The notes below the pieces were generated by a model. It saw only the letters and a program-made list of their open reading frames with translations. It was not told the origin of the DNA and did no database searches. Of a stretch of 64,000 bases of DNA, positions 1-12,130 are shown in pieces (position 1 is the stretch's first letter; each line of letters begins with the position of its first letter). The stretch is from Hofstenia miamia (taxonomy: Eukaryota; Xenacoelomorpha; Acoela; Hofsteniidae), in the NCBI GenBank assembly GCA_900660155.1, contig CABFPE010000413.1:56183-120182 (forward strand), in the 5' to 3' direction. Made by a program: the position numbers and the translations under genes.

Positions 1-308
1 CAAAGCATTACCTGATAATCAGGATTATGAAGTAAGAAGTTATCCACAGTATCAATGATATACGCTTTGATTTCTTGGTTGGAATCTTTAGAGAGGGATG
101 GAGGAATATAAACGACACATGCTAAAAGAGATTTTTCACGGAATTTAACTAATAGCATTTCAATAGGGTCCTGAATATTAGATATTAGAAGAGCTTCGGA
201 ATGACCCATATAGTGACATGAGGCCATAACACAACACCTCCTAGGTATATGGCTAGATCGAGTAAATATGCTGAAGAATTGATAGAACTCAAGGATAATG
301 GCAGATAT
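1..308 (-). mobile_element. Non-LTR retrotransposon (LINE) endonuclease fragment, runs off the window
   Basis: Read on the minus strand, one frame stays open from about 383 to the window edge. Its part below about 230 encodes a peptide with segments such as 'EMLLVKFREKSLLACVVY' and 'IPPSLS', then a patch ending 'LLHNPDYQVML'. This is the spacing of the exonuclease-endonuclease-phosphatase domain of jockey/CR1-like LINEs, where '..VVYIPP..' is followed by a '..GDFN' motif that would lie beyond the window. The nick-making endonuclease of such elements primes target-primed reverse transcription. No reverse transcriptase is visible here because the element continues leftward. The part above about 240 is less convincing. 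Assignment is from remembered family patterns, not a search. Confidence 0.55.
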
Positions 309-1311
309 ATTACATGAAAGTGTATCAAGATTATTGGAAAAGAACTCGGGTTTGAAAACAATCAACGTTCGTGCGCAGATATCTCAGAACTAATTTACAT
401 CAGCATTTTCATTTTGGTCTTCATTACTTCCACCGAGTCCGAACCGCATTCAACTTTGGAGAACCGGAAGCTATTTTGGATAAAACGATTCTAAAATTGA
501 TTTTAATAAAACAAAATGAAAAATTCTTCAAGTGGAAAACCATTAAATAAAAATAAAGTTTTAGAGATCTTGCAAAGCTGAAGAAAAAACTGGATTGAAA
601 ACATTTTAGAGCTAAAAATAACTTCAAAGACAAAATAAAATATTAAAGCATGATTTTTGAGACACTAAAGTAATAGTAATTCAATGCACAATATACTTTG
701 AAATAGTCGTATCAAGCAAGGATGTCAATATTTTGAATCATTTCTGTTAAAAATCATAGCAGATTTGGAGCATTTGCACTTTACAATTTCTTAAATATGG
801 CAGAGACATTAACTAATGATTATTATCACAAAAAACTATTTTTGGTTCTCAAAAGGGATTTATGTCGTCAAAAAAGCATACTACTAAAACAAATGTATTG
901 TGTTGTTGATCCATGGAATGGAATTAGTGGTATTACACAACACGTTCAAAGTGCGGAATAGTAGAAATTTTAAGTCAAACTTCGAAAAAGACTCCTGCGA
1001 ACACTATTCAATGATTTCGTGAAATTTCTTTCGTTTCATAAAATACAAAATATTTTAAGAACTCGAGGTATGTTTTAAGGAGTGTTGGATATCAGGTGTT
1101 AATCATCATTATCATCATCATCATCATATCAAATCGAGATTAACCTAATCAATACTAAAGACATACATACTATAATAGATATTAGATTTCTATTTAAACT
1201 GAACTTCAACATATATGTACTTAGTTTGATAGAAATGTAAATAGATTTTAATACACGCATTACTAAGGATAATATCCTTAGATACATACATAATCCATTG
1301 AAACAACTTAC
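309..1311. other. A+T-rich non-coding stretch
   Basis: No convincing coding frame is seen on either strand. The short open frames at 424-633 and 1129-1320 have low-complexity, A+T-driven composition. A short (TCA)n run lies near 1100-1126. Confidence 0.6.
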
Positions 1312-1474
1312 TTTTAGCAATGGGATGAGAAATATTAAACGTCAATTCATCACTATTGAAAAATGTGCTTGGATGTTTTCCAGCAAGGATAGTTTTTTTG
1401 AGAGGAAGCGAAGACACATTATTGTTTATATTCTGACAATGCGATGTTTCATTGCCAGCAACAGCAAAAGTCAT
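1312..1474 (-). CDS. Possible internal exon of an unrecognised host gene
   Basis: On the minus strand a block that is less A+T-rich than its surroundings is bounded by a plausible acceptor (T-rich stretch then TTTTAG before 1474) and a consensus donor (GTAAGT starting at 1311). The 163 bp between stay open in one frame and give a mixed-composition peptide of about 54 residues, with pieces such as 'ETSHCQNINNNVSSLPLKK' and 'FFNSDELTFNISHPIAK'. I recognise no family. An antisense frame (1298-1579, plus) overlaps it, so the coding claim rests on the splice-site pair and composition. No partner exon was identified nearby. Confidence 0.3.
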
Positions 1475-3741
1475 CTAAAACATTCAAATGCAAAAATCAC
1501 GACTGACAAAATTACAAATATGAAATGTACACTTTTTGAGAAAATGAATTTACTCATGTTCAGCAATGAAAAAGTTTAAATAGTAAGGACCTAGATAGGC
1601 AAAAACCATTAAGTAAAATTACATAATATATTATGTATGAAAATAATTAAGCATCCTAGATCAAAAATTTAAAAAGAATCGACGTTTCACCTAACAAAAA
1701 AGAATCGCAGAAAGTATGAATACATAAAAGCTAAGCTAATAGAAATATTATTCTAGTTATTTATATGTAATTAATGAACATTGCTTTAATACAATGGCTA
1801 AATATAAAATTGATTGTATCGGTCAAAATTGTTATATACACTTTTATATTAAGAAATATATTAAAATAAGTGTATCGAAATTAGAAATGATGTAGTTTTT
1901 TAACATATATGTATAATTAATGATATTTAGGGCTTACAATGACTTTGTCATTTGAATTATTTTGCAAATTGCGAAGAGATATAAGTAGAATGATTAATTA
2001 GAATTTAATTAGTACATTTAAATTTTCGAGTTTGCTTTGAGTCACAATTTTTAAAACCACTTATTCAAAATTGTAAATCTACTTTTTTACTAATTGTATG
2101 TTCTGGCATTTCGCAATTACACATAAGTGATGCAATGGATTCAAATTAACGCGAAAAACTCAAAGCTCAGTCATCTTTGAAAAAAATCATCAATACTTGA
2201 GATTGAACTCATGTCCAAATCTCACTGGAAATATAATGAAAGATGAAGAACTGTAAGTTTCAGCTAATTTAGCAATTAAATATAAATATTTCATAAATTA
2301 TAAAATTCAAAATTCTTCTAAAATATTATAAAGGAATATTCTTCAAAAAAAACACTCAACTTCAAACCCAGACAATAAATTTTTTAATTTTGCACCAAAT
2401 AATTTGAAGTAATTTCAATAACTCTGGTCTTAGTCAGTTCTTTTGTGAAATTCAAATAATTTGAGCATTAACCCTTGAATTATATTTTAAAATTTTACAA
2501 TGATTTAAGGTATATACACAAAAATATATTTTTGCATTTGATAAAAATTAAAGATTTAAAATAATTGATTCATTATTATATATTTTGGGAGATTTTCACG
2601 CAACCTCAAGTTTGAATACTAAAGATTTATGTTCAACATTTTTTTAGAATGATTTTGGAATTCACATGAGCCTAAATGATTAAATTTCTGGATTTTGAAA
2701 AATCAAGTTTTTGTATTAATTTTTGCAATGTGACATTTTTATATATATTGCAGAACAGAAGATTTTTTAACATAGAAACTGGATGGGCAATTGCCCAACC
2801 AGTATTTTAGATTGCCCACCCAGTGAAATCTCATGATTACTATAGATTGGTACTATTTTTGGAAATGAACCTATAAATTTACTTAAATAAAGGTTGATAA
2901 AAACTGGTTTTGTTAAATAAATATTTCATTTTATCCCTTTGCCCACCCAATAAAATTTTACTAAAAAAAGCTCTGTTGTAGAATTTAGGCTTTATCAGGG
3001 GGAATGGTAATCTTATAATTCTTCATTTGAGAAATAAACACCTATAAATAAATACTCTACAAGAACCTAATGAATCCTTGATTCTGCTGAGATAATAAAA
3101 TAAAGATTGAGATTAAGCTAATTGTCAAAAGCTAATTGAAGCTCACTAATTCTATCATTGAACTAAATTGATCTAGAAATACTAAAATGTTAATGCCCAA
3201 GTTTGCATCTGCTTCATAATTTTTAGCTCAATAAATGGTTTGAATAGGTCTTAATCCCTATAATTTAATAGCATACATTTGCCAAAAGGCAGGATTTATT
3301 CTCTGTGTAAATTTTAATTTGTTTGTTCATTGTGTAATCACAACCACACATTTCAATAACTAACCATACCCTTATTCATAACTAAAGTGGACAACAATTG
3401 AGAAAGCTGGTCACTAGCAACAAGAGTTTTCAAGTTCTCACACTTTTAGAATCTTAAGTGGACTCAAAGGTAAAACTCAGAAAAGAAATCATCAATATTC
3501 AAAATTTTGTTTAAAAATTACTCAAACACTAATTTGAAAAATAAAAACTTAATCCTATATCAAACAACTCAAACTTAACTCAAAAACACTGCTAGTAACT
3601 ATTAGCTGTAATTAATAATAACATATATTATTTTATTGAATTGATTTCTTTTTTGGTAGTACAGTAATATTATAAGTGCACTTTGTTTATGTGTTTATGT
3701 ATTTGTGAGAAAATACACTAGTAATTGATAGCAATTGTACA
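1475..3741. other. A+T-rich intergenic DNA with traces of an old repeat
   Basis: No gene was found. Around 2780-2960 a short motif (TTGCCCACCCA and variants) occurs three times, which suggests an old unclassified repeat. The remainder is A+T-rich sequence with many stops in all frames. Confidence 0.55.
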
Positions 3742-4600
3742 TGTAGCAACATCCAAATAAAACCTAAGCTGCTAAAGTCAATTAAGAAGAACTAAGTTCA
3801 AATATGAATATGATTAAAAATATATTGTAAAAAGTTATCATCAGCTTAGATTAATTTGTACATTGCAACCAAGTAATATGAGTGTAATTGATTATGAACT
3901 AGTATTTGTTGATACTAATAATTTTGACTAAACAAAGGGGTGAAATCACTTCCATTATTTTTAGCTGCCATCTTGGCAGACAAAAGATTCAAAATTTGAA
4001 ATTGACAGGTACTTTTTTGAGCTACTATAAATAGATTCAGATTCATGTTAACAATTGATAAAGAAATTTCTTCAGAATTCATATATTTCTTCTTTACTAC
4101 AGATTGATTATCTAATACAATGTCATGCTAAACATGTTGTGNAACAATTGATAAAGAAATTTCTTCAGAATTCATATATTGCTTCTTTAACACAGATTGA
4201 TTATCTAATACAATGTCATGCTAAACATGTTGTGTTTATTAGTGGCCTGGATCCATCATGGGAACAATTCAAGGGTCTTTGTTCCAGGCTCATTTAGTTT
4301 ACTACTGATCATTTATCTACATGTATTAAACTTAACAAGCTCAAAATATGGTTGGTAAGCCAAAACCTGGGAATTTGTATTTATATTATTTTAGATCCAA
4401 ATTAATGATGATAATGTGAATGATAATGTGACCAAGCATGTAATGATTATTAAATGTAGGTTAAGAAGCTATTGTATATTAAACTAGTTATTGAAGGCAA
4501 TATATTTTGGTAATGGCTACATGTAATATTAACTATGCAGCTAGTGACAAGTTAGGTTGCATGAACATAACACACTTTTATAAATTCACTGAGCACTTAT
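3742..4600 (+). mobile_element. Diverged solo LTR (copy C) of the Ty3-type family, opposite orientation
   Basis: Starts TGTAGCAACATCC and follows, on the plus strand, the reverse complement of the element B LTR. Shared blocks include the 'GACTAAACAAAGGGG' stretch near 3930, the 'AGGTACTTTTTTGAGCTAC' and TATAAATAGA promoter-like part near 4010-4035, and a block near 4245-4280. Similarity fades near 4600. It lies head to head with the LTR of element A. The 92 bp doubled around the N at 4142 look like an assembly artefact. As an LTR without coding region of its own it is a fossil. The TATAAATAGA site is the likely old promoter. Confidence 0.65.
4050..4234. repeat. 92-bp direct duplication around a single N (probable assembly artefact)
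   Basis: 4050-4141 and 4143-4234 are near-identical, with a few base differences, and abut the N at 4142. The pattern matches the other single-N joins in this window and is best read as two overlapping contig ends or haplotypes that were not merged. Confidence 0.85.
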
Positions 4601-4841
4601 TAAGTTTTCTATTTACAAGCAATAAATGGTGACATAGCATCTTTAAATGTTTAGATTTCAAATACATCTATGCATGTAAGAATTTGATCCTTGAATTTTG
4701 CTTCCATCATGTTTATACTAGTTTGTAATACTTACTAAAAATCATATTTTTATGCAATATTTGATCTAACACTTGATGTATGTAATATTTATGAAAATGC
4801 TTTTAATTTCAAGTCATGGTGAAATTTATACTATGGTTAAG

Positions 4842-6018
4842 TATAGCATCTGCTACCAAATTTAGTGTAACTTGATTAATTCCTTTTGAATATAATTCTT
4901 TGTTTAGTGTGGGTAGGGATGTACTTATATCAACTGGTTTATCTTATTAACAATTGTAGTTAACTTTTATTAGACTCCATTTTAGTTGAATACTATTTAG
5001 GTATGAATTGATGACTGCAGTTTCCTTAACAAATTGATTTTCTATAAGGCCTCTGGCCAACTCTGCACTCCAATCTTCTAATACCTAGTCCTCTTTACTG
5101 CCAATGGATTGTTTCCCAATTTCAGCACAACAAAGTTGCTTATGTGTTCCCTATCCTAACTCAGTGCAAACCTCAAGGCTGGATGTAACTGACTTAAACT
5201 CAATGTGTAATGTGTAATTTATACTTGCAATTGAGCAATGTCACTAGCTGCCTAATAAATACATGTTCAGCCATTACTGAAAAATGTTGACTTTAAGTAA
5301 GTTAAATAATTAATTAAATAATTATGTGAGGCTTCCTAACCTACATTTAATTAGTAATACATGCTCAGTCTCATTATCAGTCTATTTATGGGTCTCCTAC
5401 ATAGTCTAGTTAATATAAAATATAATATCCTACAATTGGCTAACTAGCCTTTTTTCTTAAGTTCTGTTATTGCATACATTTTGCAGAAAGAATCAATAGT
5501 CAGCTAAACAGAAAAACTCCTACTCATATCCCTAACCTAGAGGCAGGTTCATGGCTTGGATCAAGGACCCTTGAATTGCTCCCAATGTGTGCCCCAGCCA
5601 CTACTACTGCATTTACCATTTAGCTTTACATGATTTAATAATAAGCAAACCAAGTTAAATCTAAAGATAAGATTTTCAAAGTATTTACTTCAACAGCTTT
5701 GTAAAATGATTTCTCTCTATTTATAGTTTTGTTTCAAAAAGTACCTGTTGATTTGAATTTCAAATTATCATCTGCTAAGATGGCTAAAAATAGTGGAAGC
5801 AATATTGCCCCCTTCATTTTGCCAAATTCTTTATTAACAAGTACTATTTAGTAATGTTCTCTCTTAGTTGCATTTTACAAAATTAATGATGCTAAGCTTA
5901 AATTGATTTTGATTTACAATTAATATTAATTTAATCATAATTTGATGATAATCTTTCTTGACCAACTAATCTCTTTTTTATTCTTCTTTAGCAGTGTTGA
6001 TCTTTGGATTATGCTACA
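4842..6018 (-). repeat. 3' LTR of element A
   Basis: Begins TATAGCATCTGCTACC (family consensus TGTAGCAT) and ends ATGCTACA at 6018. At about 1177 bp it is close in length to the 1155-bp 5' LTR of element B. It shares the TAGGGATGTAC block and the TATTTATAG (TATA-like, reverse sense) block. Directly inside it lies a short polypurine tract read on the minus strand (CTGAAGGGGTA, about 6019-6030), the expected plus-strand primer site. Confidence 0.75.
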
Positions 6019-6019
6019 T

Positions 6020-9000
6020 ACCCCTTCAGCTTGCATTATTTTTAGCACAGCTCTTTCTCTGTGGACTAATTCACCAGCTTTTCTTGTTATTGTTTCTGCT
6101 TTCAGATTGCTCCATCTTTTTGTTGCAACTTCTGGCTGTTTCATCATTTTTAGTATTGCCTCTCTCTCTGTTGTTATTGTACTATGATAGCACAGAAATT
6201 TTGCTTCTTTGATGTTCTCTGATATTGGTATGATCTCTTGTAACTCATTCATCATTCTTGAAAATATTTTGTAGTATTTCTGATAGAGATGGATCCCCTT
6301 TATTGCTATCATGAGTGTCATTTGAGCATCTGCTCTACTTGTGTGTGCTAAGTCATTGTGAATTGCTGTTTCTGGATAAAAGAATGTCAACACTTTTTGA
6401 AGGCTTCTGGTATTGGCAACATCCATGTAGAAGAAACTTATGTTATTCTTTACTTCCTCCTCTGTTATATCATTTGGATCATTTTGTTTAATCTTATCAT
6501 TGTTATGATCTCAACCTGCTTTGTGACATCTTAATAGGGATACTGTTTATCCCACAAGTCCAGCCAAACTACATATTTACTCCCAAAAATAACATTACTG
6601 CTTTTGTTGTTCTTTTATTGATCTCATCTCTTAGTTCTTTCAGCTGCTCATTGATGGGTCTGCCTTGAGTGTATAGTTGATAGGGAGTTATCATTCCCTC
6701 AATGCATACACATTCCCTGTTGTAATTGCTGAGCATAATTTCTTTTGTTCTCTTGTAGTTGTCTCTGTTATCACTTTAGCTCATTCTTTTGTGTTAATGT
6801 AGGTTTTGTATTTTTGCTATTTTTATGTCTTTAGGTATCCTCCACCTCTGGAGTATCATTGGAATTGATATTGTTTCTGGCAGCATACAAAAGAGGATTC
6901 TTGTTTCAATTTGTTGCTCTATCTTGTTGTAAGTTGCTGATGTTGTCAGTGCCATTGCCAGTCCAATTGTTGCTGGGTAGTTCATCTTACTGTCTTTCAA
7001 TTTATCCCAAAAGCTTTGTGTTAATCCTCTTCTGCTCATTTTTATCTGGATCTGGTCTTTCATCTCTATTTTCAATGTTATGCATTGCATGTCAACAACC
7101 AACTGATTATATGGTCTTAGCAGCTCTTCCAACTCTGTTTTCATGAAAGGTTCTATGAACATTAATTTCATAGATGGTACCAATTGTTCCTCTTTTACTT
7201 TCTGGTAATGTCTGGAGCAAATTTCCTCTGATTCCTTTGTTATATTTTATTTCATCTGTGTCTATCCATTCCATTGTACTTTCCAGACTGGTGGCTCCCC
7301 ATTTTTCTATATTGATTCTATCAATTTGCTGTTGCATTTTTGGGGATAGGATCAGTTGTGTTAAGGTTAGTAATTCTTCCTCTTCAAGAATTTCCCTCTG
7401 TGTTTTTGTTATCATCTCACAGACTTTGACAGGTTCTGTAATGCTGCCTTTTGCATCATCTCTGCACTCTTCATTATCTTCATGAATGTGCATCACTGAC
7501 TTTCTTTCTCATATCATCTCATTTCTTCCTGCATGTTTTTCTCCTTCATGGTTTTAAACATTTCTTTGGTGTCAACAATTTTCCTTTTTATAAATTTCTT
7601 TGTTGTTATCCAAGGTTCTGTTTCTACCTGTCTCAGCCGCATTTCTGATGTGGCACCCCACATATACTTTCTCATTGGTTCATCAAACAATGCATTTTTT
7701 TCTGGACTGATTCCTGTCTTATTAGCCATGTCCACAATGTTTGTTCTCCCCATACAGCTTTTGTTTATTATGAGTCTGCTTATCATTTTTTCAATTATCT
7801 GCATTGGTTTCCTTGTCTTCTCTGGGGACGTCATTTTTTCTATGTGTCCCTTCAGTAGCCAATTTTTTGTTTGGGTGTTGATTGGGGACATTGTGATTTC
7901 ATACTTTTTTGCTTTTATAAGTCTATGTTGCCCTGCTCTTGATATCAGTAATCAAAGATCTTTTTCTTCTGTTGTAAAGATCCCTATCAACCACATGGAT
8001 GTCCTGAACCTCATTTCTGGTGTGTTCTTTTCTTCAAATATCATATTTTTAAAATCTTTGTTTGTGTTTAACTCATATGCTCTATTTATCTTGATTAGGG
8101 CTACCTCTATCTTTTTGTGATATTTCTTGGATGGCACCTCTGTGTTGTTTTCCTTTGTAATTTCATCTCTTTCCATATTTCTTCTCTTTGTCTGAGATGG
8201 TCCTGTCTTTGTGTGAGGCTGCATTTAATAAATTAAGTGTTGGCTTTTTCTACAGCTTCTGTGCTGATTGTCAATTAAATTGTCTTCATATGTTTGAATA
8301 GATCTATTGCTATGCATGGATCCACAATTATCCTACAGATTGCTAGCCAATAATCCACTTGTAGGTCAAAGCTTATTAATTCCAATACTTTGGTCTCTGT
8401 TACTTCTTTTTTCCATGGGAACATGCTATCTACCCACATAGCTAGGTTTTGCAAAAAGTCAGGGATTTCACTTAAGGTTGTTCTAACAATAATCACAATT
8501 CATATCTTCTGTACTCTTGTTAGTCTGAATGTTTGATCTAACTGTTTTTCTAGGTTCTTATTGTATTCCTTCTCCTTTAAGGTGTTAATAATCATTAGGT
8601 TATCTTTGTCAATGTTAATCTCTGGTATTTTGGCTATTTGATCTATGCATTCCATGATTCCTTGGGCTATCTTGCATGTGAAATTTTCATCAAAAGTTAC
8701 TTGCACTATACTGCACATGTATGGTCTATCAAGTGTCTTGTTCAGCTCTCTTGAATAGCTTATTATCATGTTGACCATTGGTCTTTTCTTGGCATCAAGT
8801 ATGATTGATAAGTTACTGCCCTCTGTTTTTGAAATCTTCCTAATGTGAGCATTTGTTTCAGGTGACAGCTTTTCATATGCATTGTTTCTCATTTTTAAGA
8901 TTCCCATAAAGTAGGGGTGCAGGGTTTTTCCATCTATTTTCAACATCTGTTGCCCTCTTTCTTTTGAGCATACTGTTCTCTCTGATGTTGTTTCTGAGGG

Positions 9001-9655
9001 GACATGTAGCTGAGTAATCCTTAATGGTCTACTGGTGCTTGGCTCACAATCAAGTGAGTCACTGCTGATGGTCTCTACTGAGTTGCCCTAGAATCTGCTT
9101 AAAGTTGACTCTTTCAGCAATTGACCAGCTGTGAGCTCTGTAGATATTTAAGCCTCAAATCACTTTCATATGCATATGGTTCTTCCCCCACTGGCACCTT
9201 CCCTGTCAACTCTGTCTGTTGCACTTCCCTCAAATCAACACTGTGAACTTTTGGAGGGAAAGTTGGGCTGCTTAGCATCAGTTCTTTGTGTGCCCTTGAA
9301 TTGGCATTGCAGATCTCTAATGGGAGAGGCATTTTATCTTTTTGTCTCCCTTTTGCCCTCAAATCAATGTCTGGTTTGAGAACTTCTTTGTATTCTCCTC
9401 TGTGGATTGGATGTTACCATTTTCTCACTCCTCTGGTTGCAGCACTCTCTCTTGCTCCTCAGTTGTTGCATTTCTCTTCATTTGCCTAAATTCAGTGAGT
9501 AAGTTTTAATCCCACACTTCAAGGTCATATATATATTTATCTCTTGCTTTCCTTCTTGGCAGTACTCTTGTTTGTAAGTTTTCATTACTGTTTGTTTTGA
9601 ATTCTTCATCAAATCCTTCTTCTGGTAAACTATCTAACTCATTCATGTTGTAAAG
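6020..9655 (-). CDS. Element A third ORF region (ORF3), exonuclease-like motif near the C-terminal end
   Basis: Downstream of integrase on the minus strand lies about 3.6 kb that is alignable at protein level along its whole length with the corresponding region of element B. This is much larger than a usual env and no clear signal peptide or membrane-fusion pattern is evident. Lys/Glu-rich segments alternate with conserved blocks such as 'TLHPYFMG' and 'DEPMRKYMWGAT'. Near the C-terminal end the block 'HTSRADAQMT' has the H-x4-D form of DEDDh exonuclease motif III. Function is inferred from short motifs only. The region is a fossil with multiple interruptions and its last codons run into the LTR. 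Confidence 0.5.
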
Positions 9656-9659
9656 AATT

Positions 9660-10835
9660 TCATTTCCATTAATTCAGTTTATTTTAAATTCAGCATTTTC
9701 ATCTAGTTTAGTTTCCTCAATGTCTGCTGTTTTAAATTTTGAAAATGTAGTAATCTGCTGTTGTTTAGCATATACTCATTATTTGGTAGTACTTGCATTA
9801 TTGTATATAGACCTGACCAAATTGGTTTGAATTTTTTGGATCTGATTTGTGTCTGTTAATTTTACAGGTGTGAATGCATATACTCTGTTGCCTATCTTGT
9901 GTGCATGACAGTAAATTTTTTTTATTGTAATTTTTTTGTTGTCTCACAGTATACCTCTTTATATTATGACACATCATTTCATGTATCACAGTGATTTGGT
10001 TTCTTAGTTGGTTTACATATTCATTGTCCATCTTCCCACTATAGTTGAAGTATTACATTGATAATGGCATTAAGGCTTCCCTTCCAAACAGTGCCTTGAA
10101 TGGTGTCATGCCTGTTGTTGAGTGTACAGATGTGTTATAAAAGTACTTGACCATTTTGATTGCCTCTTGCCATTTCTGCCTCCTATCCTTGATGTTGTCA
10201 CTCTTATTAGCTTAATTAACATTCTGTTCAATCTCTCCACTGCACCATTCACCTGCAGGTGATATGTTGTTGTTCTCTCACTGACTACTTCTAATAGCCA
10301 CAACATTTCCTGAAATAGACCACTCTTGAACTGGGGGCCCTTGTAGGTAATTATTTTCTCCATAAGTCCAAACTTACTTACTATCTCCACAGTTGTTTCA
10401 GATGTTGTGTTCTTCATGGGAATCATTCTTACATACTTGGTAAAGTTGTCTACCATTACTAGTAAATGCTGATATCCCTCTTCATCCTTTGATAACATTT
10501 CCAAATCTATGTGTACAATTTCATTGGGTTGTGTTGCTATGATTTTTTCCAGCAGTGCTCTCTGCATTGGGAAATGCTGTTTGTTATTGAGGAGTCATGT
10601 TGTACATTTGTTGATTATTTCCTCTGTGACTTTTCTCACTGCCATTGTGATAAACCTTGTGCTGAAAGTGCTCTCAGTTTGTGTAATGCCTAAATGGCCC
10701 CTCTCATGCACTTTCCTTATTAATTCCCTTTTATAAAATTCTGGGATTGTAATCCTGTTGTTCTGTGATTCAACATATAGGAGTCTGTTTTTGTTTGTCC
10801 TCCATTTACATCTCTCATAGTAACTCACTGTAATT
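9660..10835 (-). CDS. Element A integrase region (fossil)
   Basis: Minus-strand segments match a Ty3-type integrase. There is an N-terminal zinc-binding-like stretch ('HERGHLGITQTESTF'), then a catalytic core with 'EIVHIDLEMLSK' and 'VDNFTKYVRMIPMKNT' (first Asp region), then 'NGAVERLNR' (the Glu region). The C-terminal tail, related to the GPY/F module, reads toward 9700. The enzyme inserts the cDNA copy into the host chromosome. It is syntenic with the same domain of element B. The region is broken. Confidence 0.7.
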
Positions 10836-11937
10836 TTTTATAGTTTTAGTTGTGGTTCTTGCAATTTTTTTTATGATTTCATTCAGTATGACATTGAGCC
10901 TTTGTTTTTCTATGATCTATTTCTCTGATATTTCCTCTTTCATCATGATTGGTAAGGCTGCTTGCCCTTTCTTATCAACATTTATTTCAGGTAATCCTTT
11001 ATATTCTGTATGTGGTAAGAATTGAAATTGCTTCTTTTCACCATCTTCCTTGGCTGTGTCTCTTTGGTACTCTGGGAGTGCAGTCCAGAAATCTGCATTA
11101 GTGTGTAGTGTTCCTCTCCAGTGTTCCATTGTAAAAGTTAATTCATTTAAGAACTTGATCCATCTCAACACTATTCCTGATTTGTCTCCTGACAACTTCT
11201 TCAGCCATGCTAAACAGCTGTTGTCTGTTCAGACCCTGAATTCTCGTCCAATTAGAAAATGTCTAAATTTCTTGATGCTTTCAATTAGAGCTAACATCTT
11301 TAGTTTCATTGAACCATAATTTTCCTTGCTCAGCTTCAGTTTGCAGCTAATAATTGTATCAGCACCTCTTTCTCATTTTTTATTTGTGCTAGTGTCACTC
11401 CAATTGCCACCTTGCTTATGTCACAGTCCAGAATGAAAGTTTTGTTGTAATCCAGTGTGTTCAACAATGGCAGTTTTCCTAGTTGTTCCTTTATATTGTC
11501 CAATTCCTTCTGCTCCTGCCATGTCCATTTAAAGTTCACAGAATTCCTCATTAGTCATGTCATTTTGGCAGTTTTCCCAGTGATGTTAGGTATGAATGTT
11601 CCATAGTAATTGAAGAAACCCAGTATCCTCTGTATATCTTTGTTGTTATTGTTTCTTTATTTTGCAGATCATGTCTCTCATATTGTCCTTCATACATATT
11701 CATCCCTTTTCTATCACTTGTCCTAAAAATATGATCTTTTCCTTCAGTATATCACATTTGTTCCCATTGATTTGCAGGCCTGCTTTTTCTAAAATTGATA
11801 GTGTTCTTTCCAGCTTTTCACTGTCTTCTTCTATGGTGTTACTCATCATGATGATGTCATCTATGTATGCATTCACTCCCTCTTCCATTTTTTGTTTCTT
11901 GTTCTTTAGTACCTTTGTTATGTATCTCTGGAAAGTG
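10836..11937 (-). CDS. Element A RNase H and distal reverse transcriptase region (fossil)
   Basis: The minus strand encodes the end of the RT palm and thumb ('YIDDIIMMSNTIEED' with the YxDD box near 11860, then 'GNKCDILKEKIIFLGQ'). It continues with the connection and RNase H part ('KTFILDCDISKVAIGVTL') and the linker toward integrase. This is the classic Ty3-type RT to RNase H arrangement. The N-terminal half of RT is absent from this copy. It is a broken fossil. Confidence 0.7.
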
Positions 11938-12130
11938 CAGGTAGGGATGTACTTATATCAACTGCTTTATCTTATTAACAATTATAGTTAACTTTTATTA
12001 GACTCCATTTTAGTGCAATAGTATTTAGGTATGGATCAATGACTGCAGTTTCCTTGTTGATTGATCTTCTATAAGTCCTCTGGCTGACTCTAACCTCCAA
12101 TCTTCCAACACCTAGTTCTCTTCACATAAA

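Larger units (their letters stand above)
4842..12130 (-). mobile_element. Ty3-type LTR retroelement A, partial fossil
   Basis: A minus-strand LTR retroelement of the same family as element B. From its 3' end it holds a 3' LTR (4842-6018), polypurine tract, long third ORF region, integrase, RNase H and the distal part of reverse transcriptase. The high-coordinate end is an LTR-derived block (about 11938-12130) next to pol, so gag, protease and a full 5' LTR are not present. The order RT, RNase H, integrase identifies Ty3/gypsy-type (Metaviridae-like) elements. It is clearly broken, with more than ten interruptions. By eye its protein segments are roughly 70-75% identical to element B, so the two represent different old subfamilies and not a recent duplication. 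Confidence 0.8.

Noticed and set aside
1298-1579. 93-codon plus-strand frame
   Set aside because: It overlaps the exon-like minus-strand block, has Lys/Asn/Met-rich A+T-driven composition and no splice or homology support.
7533-8120. 195-codon plus-strand frame rich in Phe, Leu, Ser and Ile
   Set aside because: It is antisense to the Lys/Glu-rich ORF3 region of element A. Such mirror frames with hydrophobic composition recur all along the retroelements.
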